Positions 51,401-61,086 of a DNA stretch of 64,000 nt are shown one piece after another; position 1 is the first letter of the stretch, and the number at the start of each line of letters is the position of its first letter. Source of the stretch: Henricia sp. BOLD:AAB3569 (taxonomy: Eukaryota > Echinodermata > Asteroidea > Spinulosida > Echinasteridae); contig JBBELK010001365.1 in assembly GCA_037783545.1 (NCBI GenBank), positions 1 through 64,000 of the forward strand, given 5' to 3'. The notes beneath the pieces were generated by a model, which saw only the letters and a program-made list of their open reading frames with translations, did not search any database and had not been told where the DNA came from. The position numbers and the translations under genes were made by a program.

Positions 51401-54400
51401 TGCAAGTATTTTGTCCATCAACCGTTGTTGGAGTTACACCCATCTCAAAAATATCATGTCAGGTCACATTATTACATTTAGCCACTGTTCTGTAGCACAA
51501 CGTCTTACCACCTTGCCGGAAAGGATCTTAGCGGGCAGTGGTTTGGCTCTGAACTCGTAGCATTCCTCAGTCTGAACCCTTTTGGTCTCTCGCTCCTGAA
51601 TACGTCTGTCGACCCTCAGGTCAAATCCCACGGGCTTGGTCAGTTCCTTGTGACTGGGCATTTTGACACCTAGGCCAATGTTCATGACGCGGGGATCCAC
51701 GGGCCGCGCTCGGAACTTGTACCTAGAGGAATGAACAAAAGAACCAATGGCTTTATCAGGAGAACTGAGATATCCAGGTGAGACTGGCATTTGGGAGTTC
51801 GTTTTATCCAACTTTGCATTTAATAAACGTTTGGTCTGAAAGAAACAGCTTAGTTCTAGAGTTAGCGCAAATCTATACCTTTCATTTGCATAGACGGTGT
51901 GACCTCTGACGTCACGGCAGGCATCAAAACATTGGGGGTGTGGCTATCGCTGCGCGCATGTATTGTGCTGTGCATAAATTTAGATAAAGGATCAAGATCT
52001 CCCATTAGATCGGCTTTGAATTCTGTGACCTTTGACATTAGTCTCTAAAAAAATTATGCAAAATATGACACTGCGCACAACGACAGGAATGATTTCAATA
52101 GACCACGCGTTAGAAGTCAACAAATGTCACAGTCTATAGTTGAATCTTGTTAAGTCCTTGAAACCTCGCATCATCTTAAAAAACTAGAGATGCGAGTTAT
52201 ACTTTAAGCGGAGGACTGAGGATGCTGAGAGATGTAAGACTTTATCGGTCAGTAACGTCTATATGAACCCCTCTTGTGGCAAGGATGACTGCAACAGCCC
52301 CGGTAAAAGCCACTGAGGCAAGACGTGCAGAGCTGCCAACCCTACTGAATTTTGCAACAAATTCAATGAAAAATGGCTGATCTTGCAACCTTTTTAGATG
52401 TGTCTGAAGTCGGGTAATCAACCCATTTCCCAGCTTTCATCTCCAAAACATGGAAGAGTAGGCAGCGATCTAGATGTGCCACACTGCCTGAAGTGCTCTG
52501 ATCTTTGATAACCTGCATTTCTAGGACTGTTTTTAAGATGCACGGCTCCAGAGATCAGCTCATTCCACACAATAAAATAATTAAATAGCTAGAATCCCCC
52601 ATCCACATGTTTAAAGTTTTTCTGTTTATCATGGAGTTGTATGTGTCTACAACACCATGACAACTTGTTTTCCACAAAAAATCGACAGGCTTTTGCTTAA
52701 AACGCAAAGCAGTTCCGACCCTCTTCACCCGAAATTCTGAAACGCTCGAGGTCACTTGGTTTGTTTATCAACAGGGTTTTGACGTCATCCTGAGAAACAT
52801 ACAAAACGGCCTGTGCAGTACTGAATGGAAAATACACAAAGTGAATGTTTATCATGCCTGTTTTGTCCTTGTAATTCAAAATACAAACGTGAAAATCACT
52901 TCATGTAATATGACAACACTCTACTATTACCCGTTTTGTGAAAAAACTATGAAATTGTGGCTCACAATTAAGCTCTTTTGAAGTGAATACTGGTGCATTG
53001 CGACGGGTGGTTGTGTCACGGAACGAACGGCATTCACAGCGGTCTGTGTACAGCATGGAACGGTGCCTGCGGCCTACGTGTTTGAACATCGGCCGGTACA
53101 AGTTAGAATGACGACTCACTTTTCTCTTGGTAATAGAAAAGAAAATCTTTCTGCTCTTTTTTTCATAGTGTCTGGTAAAACATACAACCACGCAGCTACT
53201 GGGCATATCTCTGGCTTTTTGGACCAACAATTTTTCTAACAGACGGTTTTCCAAGTTTTTTGCGTGTAAACGTATAGAGCTAACAATCGTGTTGACTTCT
53301 TTCTCAGGATTGCGTCACGGGGTCACGCGCATATCATGAATACCTAATGAGCGTTTCAGAAATCGCGAAAATCTCATTTCGAAAAAGCGCACTTTTGCTT
53401 GCAATTTATCCACTTAAAACCGACAATTAAAAAAAAAATAATCCACGTCGGCAAGAGGGATGTTTGGACTATCGAAAAAAAGCCTAACTGCTAGATTTTC
53501 CCTCAAGGGGGATTCTAGCTGTTTAAGTAGTTCAGCATTCTATTATTTGTATAACATCCGCAAAATTCTGAAATTGTCGAGGCTTTAGTACATGCCCTTA
53601 TTACCAGTAAGTTAGACTATTGTGATAGGCCTACATGTAGTCTACTGTATGGAAAAAACAAACAAATTTCCAAGCTACAGAGAATTTAGAATGCGGCTGC
53701 CAAACTTGTCACAGGTCTGTCACATTATTGCCATCTTACACCTGTTCTACAGAACCTTCATTGGCTGCCAGTACATGTAGTTCATCGTATTAATTTTAAG
53801 ATATTACTTTTGACTTTTAAGTGTTTGCACTTAAAAGTGCAAACAAGCCTCATGTAACGGATGCTAATGATCCCAGGAAGCATCCGATGTAAATCTAGAC
53901 TGGGAGATTGTTCAATTTAGTCTGCCACACCTAAACTGTCGAACAAGCTACCCAGTAAAATCCTGAAAATGACGTTTTAAAAAACGTTTAAACAGAAAGT
54001 GAAAATGTACATTTTTAAACAGGCTTTTAACTGAAAGTAGTTGTGTAAATGATGCACTTATTTAAGTTGTATAACTGGTGATGGGTTAACTATGTATTTT
54101 TTTCTGTAAAGTGCATATGAACATATTCATATGAAATATGCGCTATATCAGTTTAATTATTAATATTATAGTTCACTGTATTTAAACAAACTTCTAATCT
54201 GAACAAGGATTAATAATTTAAGAATAATGCATTTCTTTTTTTGAAAATTATATTAAAACTTGCTAATTTTACATGCTTTTCATAAAAAGGAAATATTTTT
54301 CTTCACCTCTTTATTTCAGCAACTTCCTGTTCTTCTTTCTCTGCGTGACTGATTGTGGGACGATGTCGATTGCGAGACTCTAGGCATGGGGCGATTGGCT

Positions 54401-57400
54401 GGGTCAGCTTGCGCTTGTTGGGTTTGTCGTTCCAAGGCTCTGGTCCTGAAACGGCCGTAAAATCTGCAAAATTTATTTTACGATAGAGAAATTGTGATGT
54501 TTTACACTACTCACAATTAGCTAAGGATATTGGTGTGTTGCAAATGTGGTTTAATTAAGACTTAAGCACATTTCCCAAACATGAACAAAAAAAAGGTGTG
54601 TCTGTCATGCAAATACAATTGTCTAATCATATAGAAAATCGTTCAAGCAGAATGCATACCCTCAATAAAATATCTGCGTAGACCCCACAATATCCTTAAC
54701 TTATGAGTAGTGTTATATTTAGGTCTGAACATTATGTTGATTAAAGCTTATTAGAAACATGGTGTTAATATGGAGATTACTTTACATTTTAAATGGGCTT
54801 AAGTTTCTCGCAAATGGTCAGACATGACCAGGTTCAGTGAACCGTAACTACGCTTCTAAATATTGAAACAAGCATCATTTTAAAGCTTATAACTTGTCCT
54901 TTCTGAAATTGTATAAACCCAAAGTGACTTGGTGGGGCCCATATATAGCATGTGTACAACAACACAACAATTTAAAACGAAAAGCTTCAACACGAGCGAA
55001 GTTTATGTTGCTGATATATCAGCATAGCAGTACACACTTGGACTACACGCAACACACGATCCGTACTGTACATGTACTCACGAATATAAATCAGGAACAT
55101 AACTTAATGCCTAAAATATGTATCCTGGCGTCATGGGTTTTCGATCGGATATATCTTTAAAACATGTTATTCACGTTTAAACACCATCCTTGAATTTTAT
55201 ATTTCACAACAGACCATACCGTTTCTGCCGTTTTTCTTTTCTCAGACTGCCCGAGAGCGATAAGCTCTGCATGCGCCACGGTGATAGCAGTGTGACATGT
55301 TTTCGATCGGGCGTTTGATGGGCCATTTCTGTTGACGTATGGCGTGCCAAGTGTTTCAAATTGAGCAACAAATGGCCAGTTTTTCAAAACACCCAAGTTT
55401 AGAAGCTGGCCTATTTTTCTGTTAGTAGATAAATATGAAAAATAACGGTTTTGTATAAGCGGTGTGCTGATTGGCTTCGAAAAATACGCTGCGAAGTTTA
55501 GCAGTGCATGGTTGGAGCAGGCGCGCGCAAAGTGCAGTGTAAAACAAAGGTTCTGCGTTAGGAGGACTGCCAAGCACGTTAAAAAAAAAGATATAAGAAT
55601 TTGTTGGATTTGGCACGCCATGAACTTTCAACTGGCAAGGCAATCACGCAATCGATCATGCATGATTGAAAGACGGGACCTTGAGCGATCCGAGGATGCT
55701 TTTGGTGGAATATTTGATAAAAGATCACGTCCGTATGATACACTTGATTAAAAGTCCAAAAGTGTGATAGTGATCTTCAGCCGAAAATACACATTTTGCA
55801 AAGTTTGAAAGATAACTCATGCCAGGTAATTTGATTTGCAGCAAGTTGAAGGCACAGACAAGCGACCGATTCACCGTTTGCAAAACGGCCACAAATTACG
55901 GTGGATCTCGTACAGTCCGGCGGTAAATCAGTGTTAAATTTGCTGATCGAAAACACACGACGATCAAAAACATATGACGGCACGATACATGCACGTGTTA
56001 ACCAAAGCTTACGTGCTAAGAGGAAAAAGTACATGCACCTGTGCACTCGTCTAAATCGACCGCTGTGCTGAGAGCTTTCCATGTGGTGAGAGGATCTATA
56101 TCTAATTTTGACGTACATTGTTGTAATAAAGGTCTTCACATGAGTAGAAATTATGGAAATAAAAAGTTACCGAAACGACAAGACCAGCACATTTAAGAGT
56201 GTCACTGTTCATTAACACTAGCTTGTGAAGGTTTACAGACTTGTTAGGCCTTGCGATGATCTCAACTATACATAATATCGATAGATGCAAGTGGTCGGTA
56301 TGCCAAATAAAAACAATTTGCACCGGTGGCCATGTTACAGGTTCTTATTTTATAAACGATTCAACAGAAGATCCACAAAGCACGTACCCATGCATGAAAC
56401 ACGTTAGATGGCTGCCATGCAAAGAGTCTATTTGTACCTTTGTTTTGCACCGATATGGGCCGGGACCTGAATCTATGGCTGATGATAAACTCATAGCCCT
56501 TTCCTTCCCCTCCAAACGACTCCTTGTGTGTTCGTTTGCGACTGTTGAATGGCTTGAGCTTGGTTGGTCCTAAGGGTTTGGACTGGGATAAAAGAAAGAC
56601 AGTCCTTCAGGTACCAATGGATGTAATTTGCCCATACACAACATTTTATTTTATTTATTGATTTAGTTATTTTTATCTATTCACCACATCCAACAGCGGA
56701 AGAACCGCCAATTACAGGAATGGGATCAATTAACAGATATTCGAATAACTATCAACTTCTAAGTTTGAATTAGAAACGGCCAGAGACACCGGGGAATCCC
56801 TCCCCTTGCTCTTCACGAAAGAATGATCTGGGATCTTTAAAGTGCGTTACATGTAATACACTGGACCAACGGCTTTACATCCATTTCTAAGGAAGGAACA
56901 AGTGTGATTAAGTGCCTTGCTCAAGAGCACAAGTGTCACGGCCCGAAATCGAACCCACATTCTAGTACTGGCACAGGAACTTGAGTTTGACGCGCTAGAC
57001 TGCTCGTCCATAACACCCCACATGGTGTAAGCACTGTCATCTTCCTTTCGCAAGGGTCTTTGCTGTTTCCCAAAACCCTTGCGGAAACGAGTTGAGCTAG
57101 GCTGTATTGAGGAATATATATGAATATTGATTAGCAAGTGACAGTGATCGCAACTGACCAATCACGCGCCGCGCATGTTGCTCGGTCATCGCGGTGCCGA
57201 TATACTAAAGCGGGCGTGCATGTAGCACGTATTGCGCGACATTCAAAATTGCATAAAAGCTACGGATGCTGTTGCCAACAGCAAGAGCCAATCACGCTCC
57301 TCGCTCCGTTTAGTGGTAGCGTCCACTTTTACTATGGGGTGGGGTCTAATGTTTAACCCTTTGAACCCTAAATTATTTAAGGCCCTCTTTTGTCAACCGG

Positions 57401-60400
57401 TTATGAAGACGTCACAATAGTGGCTCATCAGGTTATTCCTTGTTCACGGGGAAGTCACAAATGTGACATTTAGGGTTCAAATAGTTAAATGAAGGACGTT
57501 TTTTAATAGGCCTATCTTTATTCAGATGAAATATAGCAAGTCTTCCTTCAGTTACAAACATTTATACTACGTGCAAGATAAAATGATATACATGTACATA
57601 AAAAGATCTCCCCATACAAATTGTGGTAATTACGGCTACGATGTCGCGAGAGACAACGCGCCATATGATTGTTCGAAACAGCTTCATTAAAAGGTCAAAA
57701 GTGCCAGGTCAAAAAAATATCTTGTCTCTCATTGGTCGGACAGCCCGAGGCCCTAAAATACAGCTTAGCTCAACTCGATGCACCAAGGGTTTTGGGAAAC
57801 TCGATGTGCAGCAAAGACCCTTGCAAAAGTAAGATGAAGCACTGTAGACTATATACGAAAAAAGGCCTGTCAAATCATATTGGGCGTGGAATATCAATCT
57901 TATAAAGATGCCTTACAGCTGCTTAGGCTGGATACACTGCAGTCACAGAGAGAACTACATGTACGTCTCTCCTTTGCCAAATAAGTTCTCGATCTGTATT
58001 GGAGAAACATTTCCCCCCCCCCTGAAAGTTGAAACTACAAAATACCAATCGAAACCATACGTTCTGCTGCAGACCGTGGGTTGGCATGACGAGCGCCGAT
58101 TCCCTAATGACGGCTTGATGAGACTGTGCCGATTTCTTGCGTATCGCGCAGAGGTCATTACGGAACTTTGCAATCTTTTCCATCTCCATCTCCTCTGTTG
58201 ATTTCAATTTGGAGTTTGGTTTTGTGGTGTTTCGACTGTAAAAGAGAGCAATGCAATTTTTAAAGGAGCGTGTCTAGATCACATTTTTAAACCCCAATTT
58301 TTTTCCCATGGGTATTAAGATTTTGATACCATATCATGTGTAATATTTTTCTCATTAACATTCTAAAATTTTGCACTCTCAATCTGTATATTTTCAAGAA
58401 TATCGTCAACAAACCACCAATGTTTTGTAAACTAATATATCTGGTTCCATAAAGCAGTGCAGTGATTACACTATCTTTTTAGCCTCCACATCCAAATTGA
58501 AGATCGCAAATTTCCTGTTTTCTTTACATCATGGATAGTATTTTTGGGAGGTATCTACTGTACCAAGGCTGTGCCTAACGAATCGAATATTCGATCGTCC
58601 AACAAATATTCAAATAGCATTTTACCAAATCGAATATTCGGTATGTGCTTTTACCACTCAAAACCCAACATGTATTTCAGCTAGGAAGAAATAAAAAAAT
58701 ATATTTTCCTTTGACATCATATTTGCGTCCAACCACGAGTCCAGTGTACAAGGGCCGACGATAATATCTGTAGAAACCTCTTTTCCAGTGAGAGACTGCT
58801 TTGAAAGTAACATTTGAGCACATATTTTTTTGAGGCGGCAATAGAAAGGCTGCTGTATTCCTGTGAGCTGCGAGTTCTGATGTGCCAAAATCAATTAATT
58901 TCACAACATTTTGTCAAAATCTTAGAAAAAAATTCAAGCATCAAATATTGGATCGAAAATGAAACAGATTTTTCGAAATACACAGGCCTACTCCCCGTTT
59001 CTACGCTTTGTAGAACCGTAAAAATATTGATAACTTTGGAGGCTCCTTACGTTAACAAAGTTGGACCGGTCGGGATCGTAAGACGTATCTTAGGACATGG
59101 CCTCCTGTCATCTGATTGGTTGGAAACTGCGGCTCCGTCATGTTCCGTCTTGCGCTTCTTGCTGATCGGCTGATCTGTAATGGCAGAATGCTTGGGGTTC
59201 TGGCGCTTTGATCTGGCTGAATCCGCCAAACGGCGGGTTTGGAGCTTCGAGGATTTGCGCAAGGGCTTGCCAAAGGCTTCAAATGGGTGCCGCCGAGGGG
59301 GTAGTGATCTAAAAAGAAAATGTAAGATTCAAATTGAAAAATGAAAAATATTTTTGTAAAGGTTTTTTTTCACTTTCTGTGTAACTCCAAGTGAAAAATT
59401 ACATCACCGCGATATTTTCACGGTACCTGCACAGGTTTTGACATCACCCATATACTTTAACATGGGTGTACGCATTGGCTCTAACTCCCCCTCCCTGCGT
59501 ACAGTACGTACTTTGTAGACTGCCCCTAAAACACACAGAGGATAAACCACAGATTTCTATTAAAAGCAAGATAAGAAACGACTGTTATTGAGTGGCACAT
59601 CACCATAACTGGTTTCAGGCAGTTTGGAACGCGTGTGTGTGTGTGTGTAGCGCGTTTTGTGTTCGAACATAACACACGCGATCGTCACAAACATTGAGAA
59701 AGGCGCATGCGGGAGGTTTTACGTGTAATTCAATGCATACATGTAGTTCCGATTTCGCCCAATTAACCCCGCCCCCTTGGATATTGTTGCTATGGCTCAC
59801 ACGCTATCGTCAAAATGGCGACACACAACGCACAAAGCAATGGGACTTTCAACGGAAAGCACAGATTCATTGGAGAAAACTCAAAGGTATTCATGTTTCA
59901 GGGTCGACAGTTATCTTAGAACACACCGAGTAAAGGGCCAGTAATACAGGGATGTCATATCATGAAATACGTGCTTTCGTACCTTTGAACAACGAAACGA
60001 CCGGCATTGAAACCAAAAATTCACCCGGAACATCGCATACAAATTGTATAGGGCAGAACATCGCGTGATGTTGTTGCAAACAATGCACTTTGACCTATGT
60101 GGGTGATCTCTGCTAGCTCTGTTGTGATTGGTTCGGCGGGGTCGGTTAATAGACAAGTCGGAACTATGCATTGGAAAGTGCCCAAAACCATGCAAATGAG
60201 GTGCCCAAAATTATGCAAATGAGGCCAAGAAATATGCAAAGGAAGGTGCCCAAAACTACGCTCCGTTTCCGCTTTTAATGGAGTTCTGTGGAATAAACAC
60301 AGATACGAGAATTGAAGTGCACAATCGGTCAAAATTCCAAATTTGCTTTCCAGATCAAAGTTACCAAACTTGGGTTCATTGGGAAAACGTGAGGGAGTAT

Positions 60401-61086
60401 ACTGTGTTTTAAACTAAGGCCCACTGTACATGCGTCATTTGCAATGACCCAACATGTCAATCAATGAGTTGACTCTACCGGTAGTAGAAAAACCTTCAAA
60501 GTAAACATTAAATTAGTAACGACTATCCAATAAAATGTGTCCACCCACGAGGACAGAATTTTACCAGAAAATAATCCATGAAGATGGAAATTTAGATCGT
60601 TTGCAAACGATTTACTTAGTTGGCTCGCATCTGGGCAGTCCAAAACGGGCGCCGTGTACAGGCTGCACGATTTAGCAGAAAACGCGCATGGATTTTTCAG
60701 GTTTTTGGAAAACAGTGCATTTGGCGGAGCTGAAAAGTATTTAAATCATGGGTTTTTTTTATGTCCTTTTGATTAATAATGGTTTTATTTCCAGAATCGC
60801 TCCAAAACGGATTATCTATAGGCCTTTAAAGCTCAGCTGGTAGAGCGTCTGCTCAGTGAGTCAGAGGTCTCGGGTTCAAATCTAGGTAATGCCCATATCA
60901 TGATTTCTTTCATCCTAAGTTTTTGATTGGGTACCATACAAAATGCTGCATTTTTTATCTAAATTATTTTTGATAAAAGAAAGACTCCTATCATGAAACA
61001 CAAAACATTCATTAAAAAAATCAAGCAATGCAACTTACTTTTCATCATCATTACTCCAGCTGGTGACTATGTTTGGCAATCTCCGG
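33420..61086 (-). CDS. TPX2: TPX2 homologue, partial gene (17 exons in window, ten of them copies of one exon)
   Basis: Spindle assembly factor homologue. In animals TPX2 is a nuclear importin cargo released by RanGTP that activates Aurora A and promotes microtubule nucleation at the spindle. Exons in transcription order are 61086-61039, 59308-59051, 58235-58061, 56582-56438, 54445-54307, 51722-51509, ten copies between 50638 and 35204, and 33483-33420. All borders are GT-AG, and all phases agree from end to end (2213 nt, 737 whole codons if every copy is used). Recognisable family signatures in order: a KKRK nuclear-localisation motif, STEEMEMEKI followed by a basic coiled-coil-like stretch, LKPFN...RKRTHKESF, YKFRARP, GFDLRVDRRIQERE, EFRAKPLPAKIL, and PKSRAFALKERARV. 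The Aurora-A-binding N-terminus and the C-terminal exons were not found in the window. The family is confident; the use of all ten repeated exons in mRNA is not proven. Confidence 0.92.
33666..33838. repeat. Short degenerate repeat tract with inverted start
   Basis: A 15-bp perfect inverted repeat GCCCCAAAACCACTT (33666-33680) / 33721-33735, followed by degenerate 17-18-bp repeats of the form aagtNNttttggggc up to about 33838. It abuts the left breakpoint of the exon array (33848). Confidence 0.75.
34396..35068. mobile_element. 673-bp foldback element (one per array unit)
   Basis: Long imperfect inverted arms: 34396 to about 34645 and about 34825 to 35068, starting CCTTTCAT and ending ATGAAAGG. 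The central loop contains a further 11-bp dyad, GTCCCTCGAAC / GTTCGAGGGAC. The same element recurs in all ten units (unit start + 548 to + 1220). Copy 10 has a small rearrangement in the left arm near 49830. It has no transposase and sits in the intron of the gene. A related relic of its core is at 61860-61908. Confidence 0.88.
35075..35108. repeat. Perfect 16-bp-stem hairpin, 2-nt loop (one per unit)
   Basis: TTCTGTCCCTACGGGA, loop AA, then the exact complement. It lies 6 bp beyond the foldback element and 95 bp from the exon donor, in intron sequence. It is repeated at unit start + 1227 in every copy; copy 8 has one mismatch. Confidence 0.92.
35204..35320 (-). CDS. TPX2: Repeated TPX2 exon, copy 1 in plus order (last transcribed)
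   Basis: Intact exon identical to copy 10, nearest to the downstream exon 33483. Its unit has private changes outside the exon (cccgcatctaatg near 34357 and gtgagttgcg near 34610), consistent with an end unit that escapes homogenisation. Confidence 0.9.
36907..37023 (-). CDS. TPX2: Repeated TPX2 exon, copy 2 (A5T variant)
   Basis: Intact exon with the GCT to ACT change also seen in copy 6. A 5-bp deletion upstream (near 37038) shortens the intron close to the acceptor but leaves the accag-type acceptor itself intact. Confidence 0.88.
38605..38721 (-). CDS. TPX2: Repeated TPX2 exon, copy 3
   Basis: Intact exon identical to copy 10. The unit has attccgtcg (near 38091), shared with copy 7, and a private cagacgaaac near 37641. 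Confidence 0.88.
40308..40424 (-). CDS. TPX2: Repeated TPX2 exon, copy 4
   Basis: Intact exon identical to copy 10; unit of the same subtype as copy 5. Confidence 0.88.
42011..42127 (-). CDS. TPX2: Repeated TPX2 exon, copy 5
   Basis: Intact exon identical to copy 10. The unit belongs to the gggtgcgattc / aaaaatgttgg subtype shared by copies 2, 4, 5 and 6. Confidence 0.88.
43714..43830 (-). CDS. TPX2: Repeated TPX2 exon, copy 6 (A5T variant)
   Basis: Intact exon with one coding change: codon 5 GCT to ACT, alanine to threonine (plus-strand cttagtctcgg). The same change occurs only in copy 2. Splice sites are unchanged. Confidence 0.88.
45417..45533 (-). CDS. TPX2: Repeated TPX2 exon, copy 7
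   Basis: Intact exon identical to copy 10. The unit carries attccgtcg near 44904, shared only with copy 3, and a 3-bp deletion near 45684. Confidence 0.88.
47117..47233 (-). CDS. TPX2: Repeated TPX2 exon, copy 8
   Basis: Intact exon identical to copy 10. The hairpin in this unit (near 47016) has one stem mismatch, a unit-specific marker. Confidence 0.88.
48823..48939 (-). CDS. TPX2: Repeated TPX2 exon, copy 9
   Basis: Exon sequence and both splice sites are identical to copy 10. The intron just upstream carries a private change near 48954 (gccgagatatata instead of gccaagatataaa). Confidence 0.88.
50522..50638 (-). CDS. TPX2: Repeated TPX2 exon, copy 10 in plus order (first transcribed)
   Basis: 117 bp, 39 codons, phase 0 at both ends; acceptor accaacag (weak pyrimidine tract), donor GTAAGA. 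Codes GIAEAKPIPITQPKSRAFAL followed by KERARVNEDKERKKVKEPE. It corresponds to the TPX2 segment with the P.[ST].PKS.AFALK.R motif that directly follows the F.F...P.P.KIL segment in exon 51722. It is the copy nearest its upstream exon. Confidence 0.92.
50957..51438. mobile_element. Foldback element of about 480 bp next to the array
   Basis: Arms of about 180 bp are imperfect inverted copies: the left arm runs from aactccaac through ccactttctcaatcaaa to caacaatcgg (50957-51127). The right arm is the complement (about 51268-51438). It lies in the intron between exon 51722-51509 and the array, 88 bp from the array's right breakpoint. It has no coding capacity. Confidence 0.8.
51509..51722 (-). CDS. 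TPX2: TPX2 exon (214 bp), FRARP/FRAKP and RIQERE motifs
   Basis: Acceptor cctctag, donor GTAAGA (an alternative GTGGTA 3 nt upstream is weaker). Codes YKFRARPVDPRVMN, then KPVGFDLRVDRRIQERETKR and ECYEFRAKPLPAKILSGKV. The F[KR]A[RK]P-type motifs and the GFDL...RIQERE helix are among the most conserved parts of TPX2, in the half that binds microtubules and stimulates nucleation. The exon ends in phase 0 immediately before the ten repeated exons. Confidence 0.95.
51841..53532. other. Intron sequence, nothing recognised
   Basis: Intron of the TPX2 homologue between exons 54307 and 51722. Open frames up to 117 codons (52901-53254 minus) lack a family signature and splice context compatible with the gene, so none is called. 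Confidence 0.6.
53533..54172 (+). pseudogene. Non-LTR retrotransposon 3' relic (L2/CR1-like)
   Basis: Translated with frame shifts, it reads as the end of a reverse transcriptase: AFYYLYNIRKILKL, then LVHALITSKLDYC, SLLYGKNKQISKLQRI, a stop (TAG), NAAAKLVTGLSHY and LTPVLQNLHWLPV, ending YIFKQAFN and a stop near 54038. The SKLDYC, NAAAKL and L.WLPV blocks are typical of the C-terminal part of L2/CR1/Jockey-type elements. The 3' part has the gtaaagtgc...atatgcgctatat pattern common at the ends of such elements. Sense is opposite to the host gene, within its intron. Confidence 0.88.
54307..54445 (-). CDS. TPX2: TPX2 exon (139 bp)
   Basis: Acceptor gtttcag, donor GTGAAG. Codes PEPWNDKPNKRKLTQPIAPC, LESRNRHRPTISHAEKEEQE and VAEIK. 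The KLTQPIAPCLESRNRHRP piece matches the T.P..P.L.T..R.R repeat motif of the family, and the final acidic helix leads directly into YKFRARP. Both other frames are closed. It leaves AG, completed by G of exon 51722 to give arginine. Confidence 0.92.
54446..56437. other. Intron sequence, nothing firmly recognised
   Basis: TPX2 intron. A 27-bp exon-like piece near 55219-55245 (minus; cag before it, GTATGG after) is not needed to keep the frame and is not called. A minus open frame of 154 codons at 55157-55621 has no family signature. Confidence 0.55.
56438..56582 (-). CDS. TPX2: TPX2 exon (145 bp)
   Basis: Acceptor atcccag, donor GTACAA. Codes SKPLGPTKLKPFNSRKRTHK, then ESFGGEGKGYEFIISHRFRS and RPISVQNKG. 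The KPFN...KRT..E sequence and the later H.R.RSRP pattern align with the TPX2 region following the STEE helix. It begins in phase 0 and ends with one base (G), completed by GA of the next exon. Confidence 0.88.
56765..57012 (-). mobile_element. tRNA-derived SINE relic
   Basis: On the minus strand there is a tRNA-like head with a box-B-like GGGTTCGATTTCG, followed by the tail ttgagcaaggcactt and the gattccccggtgtct block familiar from SINEs of marine deuterostomes. Box A is degenerate. It lies in the intron upstream of exon 56582. Confidence 0.7.
57021..57850. mobile_element. Inverted-repeat pair of about 90 bp, 650 bp apart
   Basis: The segment 57021-57111 (gcactgtcatctt, gcaagggtctttgctg, tttcccaaaacccttg, gagttgagcta) is repeated inverted at about 57759-57850 with small indels. 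This may be a DNA transposon remnant with long arms, or two opposed insertions. The interior has no coding capacity. Confidence 0.65.
58061..58235 (-). CDS. TPX2: TPX2 exon (175 bp), STEE helix
   Basis: Acceptor tttacag, donor GTATGG. Codes RNTTKPNSKLKSTEEMEMEK and continues with IAKFRNDLCAIRKKSAQ. The LKSTEE-E-EK start of a charged helix followed by a ..LRKK segment is the family hallmark before the microtubule-binding half. The other two frames meet stops. It ends in phase 0 and joins exon 56582. A vertebrate-like FHFRT segment expected between the two was not found. Confidence 0.9.
59051..59308 (-). CDS. TPX2: TPX2 exon (258 bp) with nuclear-localisation motif
   Basis: Acceptor ttttttag, donor GTAAGG. 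Basic, proline-rich sequence with KLQTRRLADSARSKRQ and then a monopartite KKRK signal (ISKKRKTE). In vertebrate TPX2 a basic signal in this part binds importin-alpha. It ends RLTIPTGPTLL, matching the short conserved R.T[IV]P motif upstream of the STEE helix. It leaves two bases (AC) that combine with T of the next exon. Confidence 0.85.
59632..59650. repeat. GT microsatellite
   Basis: About eight GT dinucleotides (cgtgtgtgtgtgtgtgtag), in the intron upstream of exon 59308. Confidence 0.85.
59735..60175 (+). mobile_element. Dispersed repeat copy B (inverse of 32256-32840)
   Basis: Same non-autonomous repeat as copy A in the opposite orientation, without the 168-bp MITE. It begins near gcatacatgtagttccg and ends near gtcggaactatgcattgg, so the two ends share an inverted aatgcatagttccgac-like sequence, probably the element's terminal repeats. 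Confidence 0.8.
60186..60245 (+). repeat. Short tandem repeat with octamer motifs
   Basis: Reiterations of gtgcccaaaa plus ATGCAAAT: exact octamers at 60190-60197 and 60213-60220 and a one-base variant at 60234-60241, spaced 23 and 21 bp. ATGCAAAT is the POU/Oct consensus; function is not shown. Confidence 0.7.
60822..60893 (+). pseudogene. tRNA-like sequence, probably pseudogene or SINE head
   Basis: It has an excellent box A region (AGCTCAGCTGGTAGAGC) and a near-consensus box B (GGTTCAAATCT). The anticodon arm TCTG...CAGA can pair, but the T-stem has a mismatch, the acceptor ends pair poorly and no clear anticodon can be fixed. It lies in the TPX2 intron, in the opposite sense. Confidence 0.6.
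61039..61086 (-). CDS. TPX2: TPX2 exon (48 bp), most upstream exon found
   Basis: Acceptor cccag and donor GTAAGTT are strong. It codes RRLPNIVTSWSNDDE plus the first two bases of a lysine codon, completed by the A that opens exon 59308. The serine/aspartate text resembles the acidic N-terminal part of the family but is too short to assign alone. The phase match to the next exon is the main support. Confidence 0.6.

Noticed and set aside
55219-55245. 27-bp exon-like piece between exons 56438 and 54445
   Set aside because: The neighbouring exons already join in phase with the expected residues, and the piece has no conserved content.
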